Source: Oceanobacillus zhaokaii (GTDB taxonomy: Bacteria; Bacillota; Bacilli; Bacillales; Amphibacillaceae). Taken from it: 64,000 nt of DNA. A model generated the notes under the pieces. The model searched no databases. It was not told the origin of the DNA and was given only the letters and a program-made list of their open reading frames with translations. Position numbers and translations under genes: made by a program. The stretch spans positions 1,807,001-1,871,000 of the forward strand of contig NZ_CP024848.1 in assembly GCF_003352005.1 (NCBI RefSeq), in the 5' to 3' direction. This document shows, piece by piece, positions 1-9,157 of the stretch (positions are counted from its first letter, which is position 1; every line of letters starts with the position of its first letter).

Positions 1-741
1 GAAATTATACCGAACCAACACTTCACACAGCCACCCCCAAGATTTACGGAAGCAAGACTCGTGCAAGTGATGGAAGAACTAGGAATTGGCAGACCATCAA
101 CCTATGCTCCAACCATTGATACGATTCAACGTAGAGGATATGTATCAATTGATAATAAACGATTTATGCCAACCGAACTCGGAACAATCGTTAATGAATT
201 AGTGGAAGAATTTTTCCCTGAAATCATTAATGTTGATTTTACAGTAAAAATGGAAGCTGATCTAGATTCGATTGAAGATGGTAAACGAGAATGGGTTACG
301 ATAATCGATGATTTCTACCAAGGATTTAGTAAACGACTTGAAACTGCAGAAAAAGAAATGGAAAAAATTGAGATTAAAGATGAACCGGCTGGAATTGACT
401 GTGAAAATTGCGGACATGAAATGGTTTATAAAATGGGAAGATATGGAAAATTCCTAGCTTGTTCTAATTTTCCGGAGTGTCGGAATACGAAACCAATCTT
501 AAAGGAAATTGGGGTTAAATGTCCGACATGTAAAGAAGGAAACGTAGTAGAACGTAAATCTAAGAAACGCCGAACTTTCTACGGCTGTGACCGATTCCCT
601 GAATGTGACTTCGTATCATGGGATAAACCAATTGCTAGACCATGTCCGAAGTGTGACTCGCTTTTAGTAGAGAAGAAAAGTAAGAAAGAAACACAAGTGC
701 AGTGTACAAATTGTGACTATAAAGAAAACGAACAAAACTAA
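1..741 (+). CDS. topA: DNA topoisomerase I, C-terminal part (partial at window start)
   Basis: This is the last 246 residues of type IA topoisomerase, which relaxes negative supercoils. The frame is open from base 1, so the gene starts outside the window. The first residues read [14 protein letters not shown] and [15 protein letters not shown], signature segments of the TopA core. Three C-terminal zinc-ribbon units follow, with CxxC pairs beginning at CENC, CPTC and CPKC; the first two contain the typical FPEC motif. This is the usual Bacillus TopA tail. The gene ends at a strong terminator. In B. subtilis the next gene would be trmFO, which is not here. Confidence 0.97.
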   Translation, partial: EIIPNQHFTQPPPRFTEARLVQVMEELGIGRPSTYAPTIDTIQRRGYVSIDNKRFMPTELGTIVNELVEEFFPEIINVDFTVKMEADLDSIEDGKREWVTIIDDFYQGFSKRLETAEKEMEKIEIKDEPAGIDCENCGHEMVYKMGRYGKFLACSNFPECRNTKPILKEIGVKCPTCKEGNVVERKSKKRRTFYGCDRFPECDFVSWDKPIARPCPKCDSLLVEKKSKKETQVQCTNCDYKENEQN

Positions 742-744
742 TTC

Positions 745-785
745 AATACTGTCCATCGCTTAAGATGGGCAGTATTGTTTTGTTT
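745..785 (+). terminator. Rho-independent terminator of topA
   Basis: Thirteen-base-pair stem (746-757 region pairing with 764-776, one G-U pair) with a short CGCTTAA loop, followed by a T-rich run. It lies directly after the topA stop codon and should separate topA from the xerC operon. Confidence 0.9.
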
Positions 786-953
786 AGTAAAAACGGATTC
801 TTAATAAAATTTCATAAAAAAATGAATGATGTTTAACTTATTGAATTTTGGTAAAACTATTTAGAAATAATAAATTAGCAATTCATTTTAATAAAGGTGA
901 TTCACAAAAAATTCACTAAATCGCTTTATCGGCAGTTAAACCGTTAATATTTG

Positions 954-982
954 TTGACTAATCAGTTTCAAGGATTTATAAT
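954..982 (+). promoter_or_regulatory. Strong sigma-A promoter, distal xerC promoter
   Basis: -35 TTGACT at 954-959, a 17-base spacer and a perfect TATAAT at 977-982. This is one of the best consensus matches in the window. It would give xerC a leader of roughly 165 bases, or drive a short RNA. Confidence 0.65.
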
Positions 983-1097
983 ATCGCTTTGGTAGGTCGA
1001 ATTTAGTTTATTAGCTAAATTAACAAATCGTTTGAAAAATACCATTAATACATAATTGGCTACGATTCAGAATTTTGTTGCAATTTAGTCAAATTTA

Positions 1098-1126
1098 TTG
1101 CATCAGTAAGATTTGTATGGTATGAT
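1098..1126 (+). promoter_or_regulatory. Sigma-A promoter, proximal xerC promoter
   Basis: -35 TTGCAT at 1098-1103, a 17-base spacer and -10 TATGAT at 1121-1126, about 30 bases before the xerC start. It is likely the main promoter of xerC-hslVU-codY. Confidence 0.6.
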
Positions 1127-1155
1127 TTATTCGCAGTCCTATTGAGGTGCATAAA

Positions 1156-2064
1156 ATGGAAGAATTCTTTACTCAGTTTCAATCATTTGTTGAATATTTG
1201 CAGATAGAAAAAAACGCTTCTCCGTATACCGTGAAGTGTTATCAGAGTGATCTGGAATCTTTCTCAGGATTTTTAAATCAAGAAGGGATTCATCAATTGA
1301 ACGATGTTAATCATCAAGTTGTTCGATTGTTCCTAACGAATTTATATAATCAAAAACTAAGTAGAAGATCTGTATCAAGAAAAATCTCTTCGTTACGTAG
1401 TTTTTATAAATTCATGGAACGGGAGAAGCAAGTTGAAACCAATCCGTTTATTCAAATAACATTACCTAAAACAACGAAACCGATTCCAGGTTTTTTATAT
1501 ATGGAGGAACTAGAAAAGCTGTTTGAAGTAAGTGATATGACGGAACCTTTAGGCCAACGTGATCAGGCAATCTTGGAAACTCTTTATGGTACTGGTATAA
1601 GAGTAAGTGAATGTCAAGGCATTAAGTTAGGCGACATTGATTTTACAATTGGTACCATCTTTATTAAAGGGAAGGGTCGGAAAGAGCGTTATGTTCCTTT
1701 TGGAAGGTATGCAGAAATTGCCTTGGAGACGTACATACAAGAAGGCAGACAGAAGCTACTGGAAAAATCAGGAATAGAAACGGACGCTCTATTCTTAAAT
1801 GCACGTGGTAGAACACTAACAGTAAGAGGTATACGACTTATTCTGAATAAGATGGTTGATAATGCGGCATTAACTGTTCATGTACACCCACATAAATTAC
1901 GGCATACATTTGCAACTCATTTACTAAATGAAGGTGCTGATCTCCGTACCGTGCAAGAACTACTCGGGCATGATAATTTATCTTCCACTCAAATCTATAC
2001 TCATGTAACAAAAGATCATTTACGAGATGTGTACATGAAGAGTCATCCAAGAGCAAATGATTAA
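1156..2064 (+). CDS. xerC: Tyrosine recombinase XerC (CodV)
   Basis: Site-specific recombinase that, with XerD, resolves chromosome dimers at dif. The protein has 302 residues, the normal family length. An N-terminal SAM-like core-binding domain (about 1-95) is followed by the catalytic domain. All catalytic residues are visible: R149, K173, H246, R249, H272 and nucleophile Y281 (HKLRH, LGHDNLS, IYTHV). A GTG lies nine bases upstream, but it overlaps the GAGG ribosome site at 1144-1147, so ATG 1156 is the better start. It is the first gene of the xerC-hslV-hslU-codY cluster, as in B. subtilis. Confidence 0.95.
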   Translation: MEEFFTQFQSFVEYLQIEKNASPYTVKCYQSDLESFSGFLNQEGIHQLNDVNHQVVRLFLTNLYNQKLSRRSVSRKISSLRSFYKFMEREKQVETNPFIQITLPKTTKPIPGFLYMEELEKLFEVSDMTEPLGQRDQAILETLYGTGIRVSECQGIKLGDIDFTIGTIFIKGKGRKERYVPFGRYAEIALETYIQEGRQKLLEKSGIETDALFLNARGRTLTVRGIRLILNKMVDNAALTVHVHPHKLRHTFATHLLNEGADLRTVQELLGHDNLSSTQIYTHVTKDHLRDVYMKSHPRAND

Positions 2065-2088
2065 ATGCTACTAAAGAGGTGATCGTTT

Positions 2089-2634
2089 TTGACAAATGAA
2101 ATGCATGCTACCACTATTTTTGCTATTCAACATAATGGAAAGTGCGCTATGAGTGGCGACGGTCAAGTTACATTAGGCAATTCCGTAATAATGAAACACA
2201 AGGCAAAGAAAGTTAGAACACTGTTTGAAGGTCAAGTTTTAGCGGGTTTTGCTGGTTCAGTAGCAGATGCGTTTACATTATTTGAGAAATTCGAAGGAAA
2301 ACTAGAAGCCTTTAACGGTAATTTAACACGTGCTGCTGTTGACTTAGCGCAAGAATGGCGGAGTGATCGAGTATTGAGAAAATTAGAAGCAATGCTGATT
2401 GTGATGAATAAAGAGCATATGTTTTTAGTTTCTGGAACTGGGGAAGTGATCGAGCCTGATGATGGAATACTTGCAATTGGTTCAGGTGGTAATTATGCAC
2501 TCAGCGCAGGAAGAGCTTTAGTAAGACATTCAAGTGGGTTATCTGCTAAAGATATAGCACAAACAGCGTTAGAAGTTGCTAGTGAAATTTGTGTATTCAC
2601 AAATGATTATATTACTTTAGAGGTACTTGAATAA
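2089..2634 (+). CDS. hslV: ATP-dependent protease subunit HslV (ClpQ/CodW)
   Basis: Proteasome-like peptidase that forms the HslUV (ClpYQ) protease with the next gene. The protein has 181 residues, with the hallmark [11 protein letters not shown] and [10 protein letters not shown] segments and the [14 protein letters not shown] stretch of the family. The start is a TTG placed 7-8 bases after AGAGGTGA; the internal ATG at 2101 is too far from it. The product therefore begins M-T-N-E-M-H-A-T-T. As in B. subtilis CodW, whose N-terminal nucleophile is Ser, there is a short extension before the conserved TT. Here the exposed residue after Met removal would be Thr. Confidence 0.95.
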   Translation: MTNEMHATTIFAIQHNGKCAMSGDGQVTLGNSVIMKHKAKKVRTLFEGQVLAGFAGSVADAFTLFEKFEGKLEAFNGNLTRAAVDLAQEWRSDRVLRKLEAMLIVMNKEHMFLVSGTGEVIEPDDGILAIGSGGNYALSAGRALVRHSSGLSAKDIAQTALEVASEICVFTNDYITLEVLE

Positions 2635-2655
2635 TAAGGGAGGTCTTTCTAAAGC

Positions 2656-4050
2656 ATGGGAATTGATTACACTCCAAAACAAATTGTAAGCCAGTTGGAT
2701 AAGTATGTCATCGGACAAAAGAGTGCAAAGAGAGCCGTTGCTGTTGCACTTAGGAATCGTTATCGAAGAATGCAGCTTGATGATGCGATAAAAGAAGAGA
2801 TTATGCCTAAGAATATTTTAATGATTGGACCTACAGGAGTTGGGAAGACAGAAATTGCTAGAAGATTGGCGAAGCTTGTTGGTGCGCCATTTGTAAAAGT
2901 CGAAGCAACTAAATTCACAGAAGTTGGTTATGTTGGCCGTGATGTAGAATCGATGGTGCGTGACTTAGTAGAGATGGCTGTACGAATGATTAAAGAAGAG
3001 AAAATGCATGAAGTAATGGATGAAGCACAGCGAAAAGCGAACAAAAAGCTAGTCAGTTTATTAGTTCCACAGACTAAGAAACAAGCAGGCATTAAAAATC
3101 CGTTTGAAATGTTTTTTTCTAATCAAGAATCAGATCAAGCTGAAAATGATGCAAGTGACAAGGATGAAGATATTAAGAACAAACGCAGGCAAGTCGAGCA
3201 TAAACTTGCACTTGGAGAACTTGAAGATCAAATGATCACTGTTGAAATCGAAGAAGTGCCTCCATCTATGTTTGATATGTTGCAAGGATCGGGTATGGAA
3301 CATATGGGCATGAATATGCAGGATGCTTTTGGACAGTTTATGCCAAGTAAGAAAAAGAAACGAAGACTACCTGTCGAGGAAGCAAGAAAGGTGTTAACAC
3401 ACCAAGAGGCACAGAAGCTAGTAGATATGGAAGAAGTAGCCCAGATAGCAATAGAGCGAGCGGAACAGGCTGGCATTATCTTTATTGATGAAATTGATAA
3501 AGTAGTAAGTAAAGGTGAAAATATGGCAAATGTTTCGCGAGAAGGAGTCCAACGGGATATTCTGCCAATAGTTGAGGGCTCCACTGTTGTTACGAAACAC
3601 GGTCCAGTCAAAACGGATCATATGTTGTTTATTGCGGCGGGCGCATTTCATATTGCGAAACCTTCTAATTTAATACCTGAGCTGCAGGGAAGATTTCCGA
3701 TTCGAGTGGAGCTTGAAAAGTTGTCGACCGAGGATTTTAGACTGATTTTAACAGAGCCTTCAAATGCGTTAATTAAACAATATCAAGCATTATTAAAAAC
3801 AGAAGGTATAGATGTTGTTTTTACAGACGAAGCTATAGATAGGCTTGCTGAGATTGCATTTCAAGTAAATCAGGATACAGATAATATTGGCGCAAGAAGG
3901 CTTCATACGATAATGGAAAAACTGTTAGAGGATCTATCATTTGAATCACCTGAAATAACAATGGAGAAAATTGAAATCACTCCGAACTATGTAGACCAAA
4001 AATTAAAAAGTATTGTACAAAACAAAGACTTAAGTCAATTCATACTATAA
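2656..4050 (+). CDS. hslU: ATP-dependent protease ATPase subunit HslU (ClpY/CodX)
   Basis: AAA+ unfoldase that feeds substrates into HslV. The protein has 464 residues. Walker A GPTGVGKT lies at 58-65, and Walker B is in the [10 protein letters not shown] stretch. The sensor region includes [16 protein letters not shown] and the arginine-containing [15 protein letters not shown]. The intermediate (I) domain, between the two Walker motifs, is acidic and methionine-rich, as in Bacillus homologues. GGGAGG lies 12 bases before ATG. It follows hslV by 21 bases and precedes codY, so co-transcription is expected. Confidence 0.97.
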   Translation: MGIDYTPKQIVSQLDKYVIGQKSAKRAVAVALRNRYRRMQLDDAIKEEIMPKNILMIGPTGVGKTEIARRLAKLVGAPFVKVEATKFTEVGYVGRDVESMVRDLVEMAVRMIKEEKMHEVMDEAQRKANKKLVSLLVPQTKKQAGIKNPFEMFFSNQESDQAENDASDKDEDIKNKRRQVEHKLALGELEDQMITVEIEEVPPSMFDMLQGSGMEHMGMNMQDAFGQFMPSKKKKRRLPVEEARKVLTHQEAQKLVDMEEVAQIAIERAEQAGIIFIDEIDKVVSKGENMANVSREGVQRDILPIVEGSTVVTKHGPVKTDHMLFIAAGAFHIAKPSNLIPELQGRFPIRVELEKLSTEDFRLILTEPSNALIKQYQALLKTEGIDVVFTDEAIDRLAEIAFQVNQDTDNIGARRLHTIMEKLLEDLSFESPEITMEKIEITPNYVDQKLKSIVQNKDLSQFIL

Positions 4051-4077
4051 CATGAAACAATTGAATGGAGGATTATC

Positions 4078-4857
4078 ATGGAATTATTAGATCGCGCAAG
4101 AAAAATTAATGCAATGTTACAAAAGGCAACAGGAAAATCGGTGAATTTTAACGATATGTCTGCATCTTTAAGAGATGTAATCGAGGGAAATATTTATATT
4201 CTTAGCAGAAGAGGTAAGTTATTAGGTTTTGCGGTAACAAAAGAAGTTGAAAACGAACGCATGAAAAAAATGCTTGAAGAAAGACAATTCCCAGAAGAAT
4301 ATACGCAAGGACTTTCAAGCATTCATGAAACAACAGCAAACCTTGATATCGATAGCCCACAGTCTGTGTTCCCTGTTGAAAACAAAGATTTATTCAAAAA
4401 CGGTTTAACAACAGTTGTACCTATTATTGGTGGAGGGGAACGTCTAGGAACGCTTGTACTTGGAAGAGTGAACGATACCTTTAATGATGATGACCTATTA
4501 CTTGCAGAATATGGTGCAACGGTTGTTGGTATGGAAATCTTACATGAGAAAACTGAAGAAATTGAAATGGAAGCGAGAAGTAAAGCGGTTGTACAAATGG
4601 CGATTAGTTCATTATCTTATAGTGAATTAGAAGCAATTGATCACATCTTTGAAGAACTAAACGGTAACGAAGGGCTTCTAGTAGCAAGTAAAATTGCAGA
4701 TAGAGTGGGAATTACAAGATCTGTAATTGTTAATGCCTTACGTAAACTTGAAAGTGCTGGTGTTATCGAATCGCGTTCATTAGGTATGAAGGGTACTTAT
4801 ATTAAAGTGCTAAACGATAAATTCTTAGTAGAACTTGAAAAATTACGTACAAGATAA
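4078..4857 (+). CDS. codY: GTP-sensing global repressor CodY
   Basis: Dimeric regulator that binds branched-chain amino acids and GTP and represses many stationary-phase, nitrogen and motility genes in Bacilli. The protein has 259 residues, the standard length. The N-terminal GAF-like domain (about 1-155) contains the conserved ligand region; the C-terminal winged helix has [23 protein letters not shown] as recognition region. GGAGGA precedes ATG. It closes the xerC operon, has its own terminator, and lies directly before the fla/che operon, which CodY represses in B. subtilis. Confidence 0.97.
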   Translation: MELLDRARKINAMLQKATGKSVNFNDMSASLRDVIEGNIYILSRRGKLLGFAVTKEVENERMKKMLEERQFPEEYTQGLSSIHETTANLDIDSPQSVFPVENKDLFKNGLTTVVPIIGGGERLGTLVLGRVNDTFNDDDLLLAEYGATVVGMEILHEKTEEIEMEARSKAVVQMAISSLSYSELEAIDHIFEELNGNEGLLVASKIADRVGITRSVIVNALRKLESAGVIESRSLGMKGTYIKVLNDKFLVELEKLRTR

Positions 4858-4861
4858 ATCT

Positions 4862-4906
4862 AAAAAAAGCTAGGACTCATAAATAAATGAGTCGTAGCTT
4901 TTTTAG
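4862..4906 (+). terminator. Rho-independent terminator of codY
   Basis: A long stem pairs AAAAAGCT...ACTCAT with ATGAGT...AGCTTTTT and ends in a T-run. It separates codY from the flagellar operon. Confidence 0.9.
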
Positions 4907-5179
4907 ATTTATGCACATAGCAATAAATAACATTAGAAATAATGCCTATGTTTTTAATTAAGTAATGGTACTATGTTGACGAAATTAAAGGATTAAGTTC
5001 GCTCTCAATTTAAGCCAAATTAACTAAGTCTAATTTACTATTAACAATAAGGTGGTTTAAGATTCACTAGTATAATGACATAATATTAGATGAATGAGCA
5101 TTATATATATATATATTGATTAGGCCGTTTTACCTATTAATAAAATAGTTCAAAAGAACCATTTGTTTCCAAACTGTAT

Positions 5180-5194
5180 ATTTTGTCGAAAATC
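5180..5194. promoter_or_regulatory. Possible CodY-binding box before flgB
   Basis: ATTTTGTCGAAAATC resembles the CodY consensus AATTTTCWGAAAATT with about five mismatches. It sits immediately upstream of the candidate flgB -35 element. CodY represses fla/che in B. subtilis, which makes the position plausible. In an AT-rich region such a match could be chance. Confidence 0.3.
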
Positions 5195-5196
5195 AG

Positions 5197-5225
5197 TAGA
5201 CTTTGTCTCTTTTATAAATTACAAT
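5197..5225 (+). promoter_or_regulatory. Candidate sigma-A promoter of the fla/che operon
   Basis: -35 TAGACT at 5197-5202, a 17-base spacer and -10 TACAAT at 5220-5225, about 60 bases before the flgB ATG. It is the best-spaced match in this region. No convincing sigma-D promoter was seen. Confidence 0.45.
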
Positions 5226-5286
5226 ATTCGTATGAAAGAAGGTTTTATTGACCGTCATTTCTAAAATAAATAGGAGGAGATTTATT

Positions 5287-5682
5287 ATGGGGTTATTTAG
5301 TGGAACCATTCAAAAACTAGAGCAATCACTTGATTATTCATCCGCTAAAAATCGCGCAATTTCTACTAATATAGGAAATATCGATACACCGAACTATAAA
5401 TCAAAAGATGTAGTATTCAAAAATGTATTAAATAATACCCTTGAATCCTCGTTCAAACCGAAAACTACCCATTCAAAACACATTCCGTTTAATCAAACAA
5501 CGTTCAAACCATATCAAGTAGTTACCAATGATAATACGACTTACAATAATAATGGAAATAATGTTGATGTAGATGTTGAAATGGCAGAAATGGCAAAGAA
5601 TCAAATATATTATAATAGTTTAGTGGATCGTATAAATGGTAAGTTTGGTAGTCTGCAAACAGTTTTAAGAGGAGGTAATTAA
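5287..5682 (+). CDS. flgB: Flagellar proximal rod protein FlgB
   Basis: Axial rod component of the flagellar basal body, exported by the type III flagellar apparatus. The protein has 131 residues. The N-terminal heptad region with NIGNIDTPNYKSKDV matches the flagellar rod/hook family signature, and the C-terminal VDVDVEMAEMAKNQIYYN coiled segment is typical. The start at ATG 5287 is set by AGGAGGA ending about eight bases upstream; a longer frame begins at 5248 but lacks such a site. It is the first gene of the fla/che operon, two bases before flgC. Confidence 0.95.
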   Translation: MGLFSGTIQKLEQSLDYSSAKNRAISTNIGNIDTPNYKSKDVVFKNVLNNTLESSFKPKTTHSKHIPFNQTTFKPYQVVTNDNTTYNNNGNNVDVDVEMAEMAKNQIYYNSLVDRINGKFGSLQTVLRGGN

Positions 5683-5684
5683 TT

Positions 5685-6137
5685 GTGTCGATTTTTAATG
5701 CAATTAACGCTAGTGCTAGTGCATTAACAACACAGCGATTACGGATGGATGTCGTATCCTCAAACATTGCAAATGCACAAACAACCAGGGCAACAGTAAA
5801 TGAAAATGGTGAGTATGAACCCTATCGAAGAAAAGTAGTTGTAATGGAATCTGGTGAGAATAACTTTAATTCTATATTAAAATATGCGACGAATAAAAGT
5901 TCCTCAATTTCAAATGTAACGGTATCGGAAATTAGGGCGGATGATAATCCGTTTAAGGTTGTATACAATCCGACACACCCCGATGCTAACGAAGCTGGGT
6001 ATGTTCAAATGCCAAATGTAGACCCATTACAGGAAATGGTAGACTTAATGAGTGCCACAAGGTCATATGAGGCAAATATTACAGCATTGAATGCCAGTAA
6101 AAGTATGTTGATGAAGGCATTAGAGATTGGTAAATAA
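5685..6137 (+). CDS. flgC: Flagellar proximal rod protein FlgC
   Basis: Rod protein that assembles next to FlgB. The protein has 150 residues. It has the N-terminal signature LRMDVVSSNIANAQTT and the C-terminal MVDLMSATRSYEANITALNASK helix shared by rod/hook proteins. Translation starts at GTG, eight bases after GGAGGT that lies inside the end of flgB, so the two are probably translationally coupled. Confidence 0.96.
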   Translation: MSIFNAINASASALTTQRLRMDVVSSNIANAQTTRATVNENGEYEPYRRKVVVMESGENNFNSILKYATNKSSSISNVTVSEIRADDNPFKVVYNPTHPDANEAGYVQMPNVDPLQEMVDLMSATRSYEANITALNASKSMLMKALEIGK

Positions 6138-6152
6138 GAAGGGATCTATATA

Positions 6153-6458
6153 ATGAGTACATTATTCAGCAATATATCACAGGTGAATCCTACACAACAA
6201 ATGATTGGAAATGCACCGATTACGCCGAAAGAAGCACAAACAAATTTTGCCGATACATTAAAGGGCGCAATTGAAAATCTAAATAATGTTCAGTTGGAGT
6301 CGGATAAAGCAACTGAAGCATTGGCAGCGGGAAACATTGACGATTTACATAATGTAATGATTACGGCACAAAAATCTAGTATTACACTTGAAGCTACCGT
6401 GCAAATTCAAAAGAAGGTTATCGATGCCTATAATGAAATAATGCGTATGCAGGTTTAG
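6153..6458 (+). CDS. fliE: Flagellar hook-basal body protein FliE
   Basis: Small protein that joins the MS ring to the rod and is an early export substrate. The 101 residues fit the family. The conserved C-terminal half contains DLHNVMITAQKSSITLEATVQIQ and ends YNEIMRMQV, the diagnostic FliE tail. It lies between flgC and fliF, the standard order. Confidence 0.96.
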   Translation: MSTLFSNISQVNPTQQMIGNAPITPKEAQTNFADTLKGAIENLNNVQLESDKATEALAAGNIDDLHNVMITAQKSSITLEATVQIQKKVIDAYNEIMRMQV

Positions 6459-6532
6459 GTAATGTAACAAACTTCAAGTAAAAGTATATCAAACTTATAT
6501 TGTGAACATATTGCACGTTGGTGGGGGAACAT

Positions 6533-8131
6533 ATGAATGAAACGATAACCAAATGGAAAGAAAATCTAACTGCTTTCTGGACGAAACGAACGAAAAGCCA
6601 GAAAGGGGTATTTATAGGGTCTGTTTTAATTGTTGTACTCTTAATAATTGGAATTTCCCTATTTGTTAATAACACAAAATTTGTCACATTGTATAATAAT
6701 TTGTCATTGCAAGAAGTCGGACAAATCAAAACTGAGTTAGATTCAAAAGGTGTACCCTATGAGTTAGAAGATGGCGGTACAACGATTTCCGTACCTGAAG
6801 CACAAGTTGATACACTGTTAGTTGACTTAGCAGGTCAAGGCATACCGAGTAGTGGAAATATTGACTATTCGTTTTTTAGTGAGAACTCTTCTTTTGGGAT
6901 AACAGATAATGAGTTTAATATAATGAAACTTGATGCGATGCAATCGGAGCTGGCTAACTTAATGACAGGCATTGATGGGATTGAAAATGCACAAGTCATG
7001 ATTAATATGCCCGAAAAGCCGGTTTTTGCAAACGAGACCGTTGATGAAGCTAGTGCATCCATTGTGTTGACGACAGTGCCTGGATACGAATTCAAAGGAA
7101 GTCAAATTGAGTCTTTATATACGCTTGTCTCAAAGGCTGTGCCAAATTTACCAGAAGATAATATTGTTATCATGAATCAGTATTTCGAGTATTTTGATCG
7201 AACATTAGATAGCGGATTTGCAGCACAAGATGTTTATAGTAGTCAGCAAGCGATAAAGCAAGATATCGAACGAGATATTAGACAGAGGCTGCAACAAATG
7301 ATTGGCATGATGGTAGGAATGGATAATGTAATTGTTTCCGTAACTGCTGATGTTGATTTTACTCAAGAAAATAGAGCAGAAGAGCTAGTGGAACCAGTGG
7401 ACCTTGAAAATATGGAGGGACTTCCTGTCAGTCTAGAAACGATTCAGGAATCTTATGCCGGCAATGCTGCAGAGGGCGGCGTTCCGGGAACAGGAGACGA
7501 AGATGTAACAAATTTTCAAGCTGCAGAAGATGGTAATGGTGATGGCGACTATGAGCTCGATAAAGAAACAATAAATTATGAATTTAATCGTATACGAAAA
7601 GAGATTGTAGAAAGTCCATATAAAATTAGAGATTTAGGAATTCAAGTTGCTGTTGATAGTGCCAGGAATTCAAGTGGAACAGAGGTTGAATACTTATCAT
7701 CACAGGATCAAAGCGCAGTGGAACAAGGTATTGCCTCTATTTTAGATTCGATTATTGCAACATCGATTGATGAAGAATTCGAAAGTGAGACAACAACCGA
7801 AAACACTTCAATTGTGTTTCAAGAGTTTACCGGTGGTGTAACAGCGCCACAAGTAAGTACACCGTTAATCCCAACATGGATGTATGTAGTTGGAGGAATA
7901 TTGCTAGCAATTATAATTTTATTAATCATACTTCTTATACGAAACAGAAATAAGGAGGAAATTGTGGAAGAAGAAATGTTGGTTACTGAACCTCTGATCC
8001 CAGAAGTACCTGATATTCAACATGCGGAACAATCAGAATCCGATATACGGAGAAAGCAATTGGAAAAAATAGCTAAAGAAAAACCAGAAGAATTTGCTAA
8101 ACTTTTAAGAAGCTGGATGGGACAAGATTAG
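6533..8131 (+). CDS. fliF: Flagellar MS-ring protein FliF
   Basis: Membrane protein forming the MS ring on which the rod and C-ring are built. The protein has 532 residues. TM1 is near 25-45 (VLIVVLLIIGISLFV), followed by the secretin-like ring-building domains. TM2 near 450-470 (MYVVGGILLAIIILLIILLI) leads into a short cytoplasmic tail that binds FliG. GGTGGGGG lies six bases before ATG 6533; an in-frame TTG at 6518 lies before this site and was not used. Confidence 0.96.
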   Translation: MNETITKWKENLTAFWTKRTKSQKGVFIGSVLIVVLLIIGISLFVNNTKFVTLYNNLSLQEVGQIKTELDSKGVPYELEDGGTTISVPEAQVDTLLVDLAGQGIPSSGNIDYSFFSENSSFGITDNEFNIMKLDAMQSELANLMTGIDGIENAQVMINMPEKPVFANETVDEASASIVLTTVPGYEFKGSQIESLYTLVSKAVPNLPEDNIVIMNQYFEYFDRTLDSGFAAQDVYSSQQAIKQDIERDIRQRLQQMIGMMVGMDNVIVSVTADVDFTQENRAEELVEPVDLENMEGLPVSLETIQESYAGNAAEGGVPGTGDEDVTNFQAAEDGNGDGDYELDKETINYEFNRIRKEIVESPYKIRDLGIQVAVDSARNSSGTEVEYLSSQDQSAVEQGIASILDSIIATSIDEEFESETTTENTSIVFQEFTGGVTAPQVSTPLIPTWMYVVGGILLAIIILLIILLIRNRNKEEIVEEEMLVTEPLIPEVPDIQHAEQSESDIRRKQLEKIAKEKPEEFAKLLRSWMGQD

Positions 8132-8143
8132 GAGGATTGTTAG

Positions 8144-9157
8144 ATGGTTAGACATAAAGGTTCATTAACTGGAAAACAAAAAGCGGCAATTCTTTTAATT
8201 TCTCTCGGTCCAGATGTTTCAGCTCAAGTATATAAGCATCTAACGGAGGAAGAAATTGAGAAGCTAAGCTTAGAGATTTCCTCTGTGAAAAAAGTAGAAT
8301 CGAGTTTAAAAGAAGATGTTATTGAACAATTTCATCAAGTTGCTGTTGCACAGGACTATATTTCCCAAGGAGGGATTGGTTACGCTAAAACAGTATTAGA
8401 AAAAGCATTCGGAAAAACAGAAGCTTCTAATATTATTAATCGCCTTACTTCCTCGCTGCAGGTAAGACCTTTTGACTTTGCGAGAAAAGCTGATCCACAG
8501 CAGGTTTTAAATTTTATTCAAGGAGAACATCCTCAAACGATAGCGCTTATCCTTTCTTATCTTGATTCAGAACAAGCGGGACAAATACTTTCGTCCCTAC
8601 CTCAGGAAATGCAGGCTGATATCGCTAAACGAATCGCGACGATGGATTCTACATCACCTGAGATAATCAGCCAAGTTGAACAGGTATTAGAAAGAAATCT
8701 TTCGTCCTCTCTCACGGAAGACTTTACACAAACGGGCGGAATTGCAGCAGTGGTCGAAGTATTGAACGGTGTTGATCGCAGTACGGAGCGCACCATTCTT
8801 GATGAACTTGAAGTACAGGACCCGGAACTTGCTGAAGAAATCAAAAAACGGATGTTTGTATTTGAGGATATTGTTATTTTAGATAACCGTGCGATCCAAC
8901 GTGTTATCCGTGAAGTAGAAAATGATGATCTGCGTCTTGCTTTAAAAGTTGCTAGTGATGAAGTGAAACAAATCGTCTTTACAAACATGTCACAACGGAT
9001 GGCGGATACGTTTAAAGAAGAGATGGAATATTTAGGACCTGTACGACTACGAGATGTTGAAGAAGCACAGACGAGGATTGTTGCAATTATTCGGAGATTA
9101 GAGGATATTGGTGAAATAGTTATTGCACGTGGTGGAGGAGACGATATCATTGTCTAA
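8144..9157 (+). CDS. fliG: Flagellar motor switch protein FliG
   Basis: C-ring protein that contacts the stator and converts ion flow to torque. The 337 residues are normal. The N-terminal part begins LTGKQKAAILLISLGPDVSAQV, the middle contains EHPQTIALILSYL, and the C-terminal torque helix region has charged residues in MFVFEDIVILDNRAIQRVIREV. GGAGGAT precedes ATG. Its end overlaps the fliH start by eight bases. Confidence 0.97.
   Translation: MVRHKGSLTGKQKAAILLISLGPDVSAQVYKHLTEEEIEKLSLEISSVKKVESSLKEDVIEQFHQVAVAQDYISQGGIGYAKTVLEKAFGKTEASNIINRLTSSLQVRPFDFARKADPQQVLNFIQGEHPQTIALILSYLDSEQAGQILSSLPQEMQADIAKRIATMDSTSPEIISQVEQVLERNLSSSLTEDFTQTGGIAAVVEVLNGVDRSTERTILDELEVQDPELAEEIKKRMFVFEDIVILDNRAIQRVIREVENDDLRLALKVASDEVKQIVFTNMSQRMADTFKEEMEYLGPVRLRDVEEAQTRIVAIIRRLEDIGEIVIARGGGDDIIV

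Larger units (their letters stand above)
742..1155. other. topA-xerC intergenic region (no gene)
   Basis: About 410 AT-rich bases with no credible reading frame. It holds the topA terminator and two good sigma-A promoters. It sits where B. subtilis carries trmFO (gid). A small hairpin, ATTTAG at 1001-1006 with CTAAAT at 1015-1020, lies in the leader made from the upstream promoter. Confidence 0.7.
4858..5286. other. codY-flgB intergenic control region
   Basis: About 430 bases with no gene. It begins with the codY terminator and carries the presumed control region of the fla/che operon, including a sigma-A-like promoter and a possible CodY box close to flgB. An alternating TA tract lies around 5103-5117, and GTTCAAAAGAAC at 5148-5159 is a short palindrome. 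Confidence 0.6.

Noticed and set aside
5124..5131. GCCGTTTT as a sigma-D -10 box for flgB
   Set aside because: Only six of eight matches and no TAAA at the proper distance.
8602..9150. 182-codon minus-strand frame opposite fliG
   Set aside because: Serine/isoleucine-rich translation, entirely within fliG, no recognisable domain.
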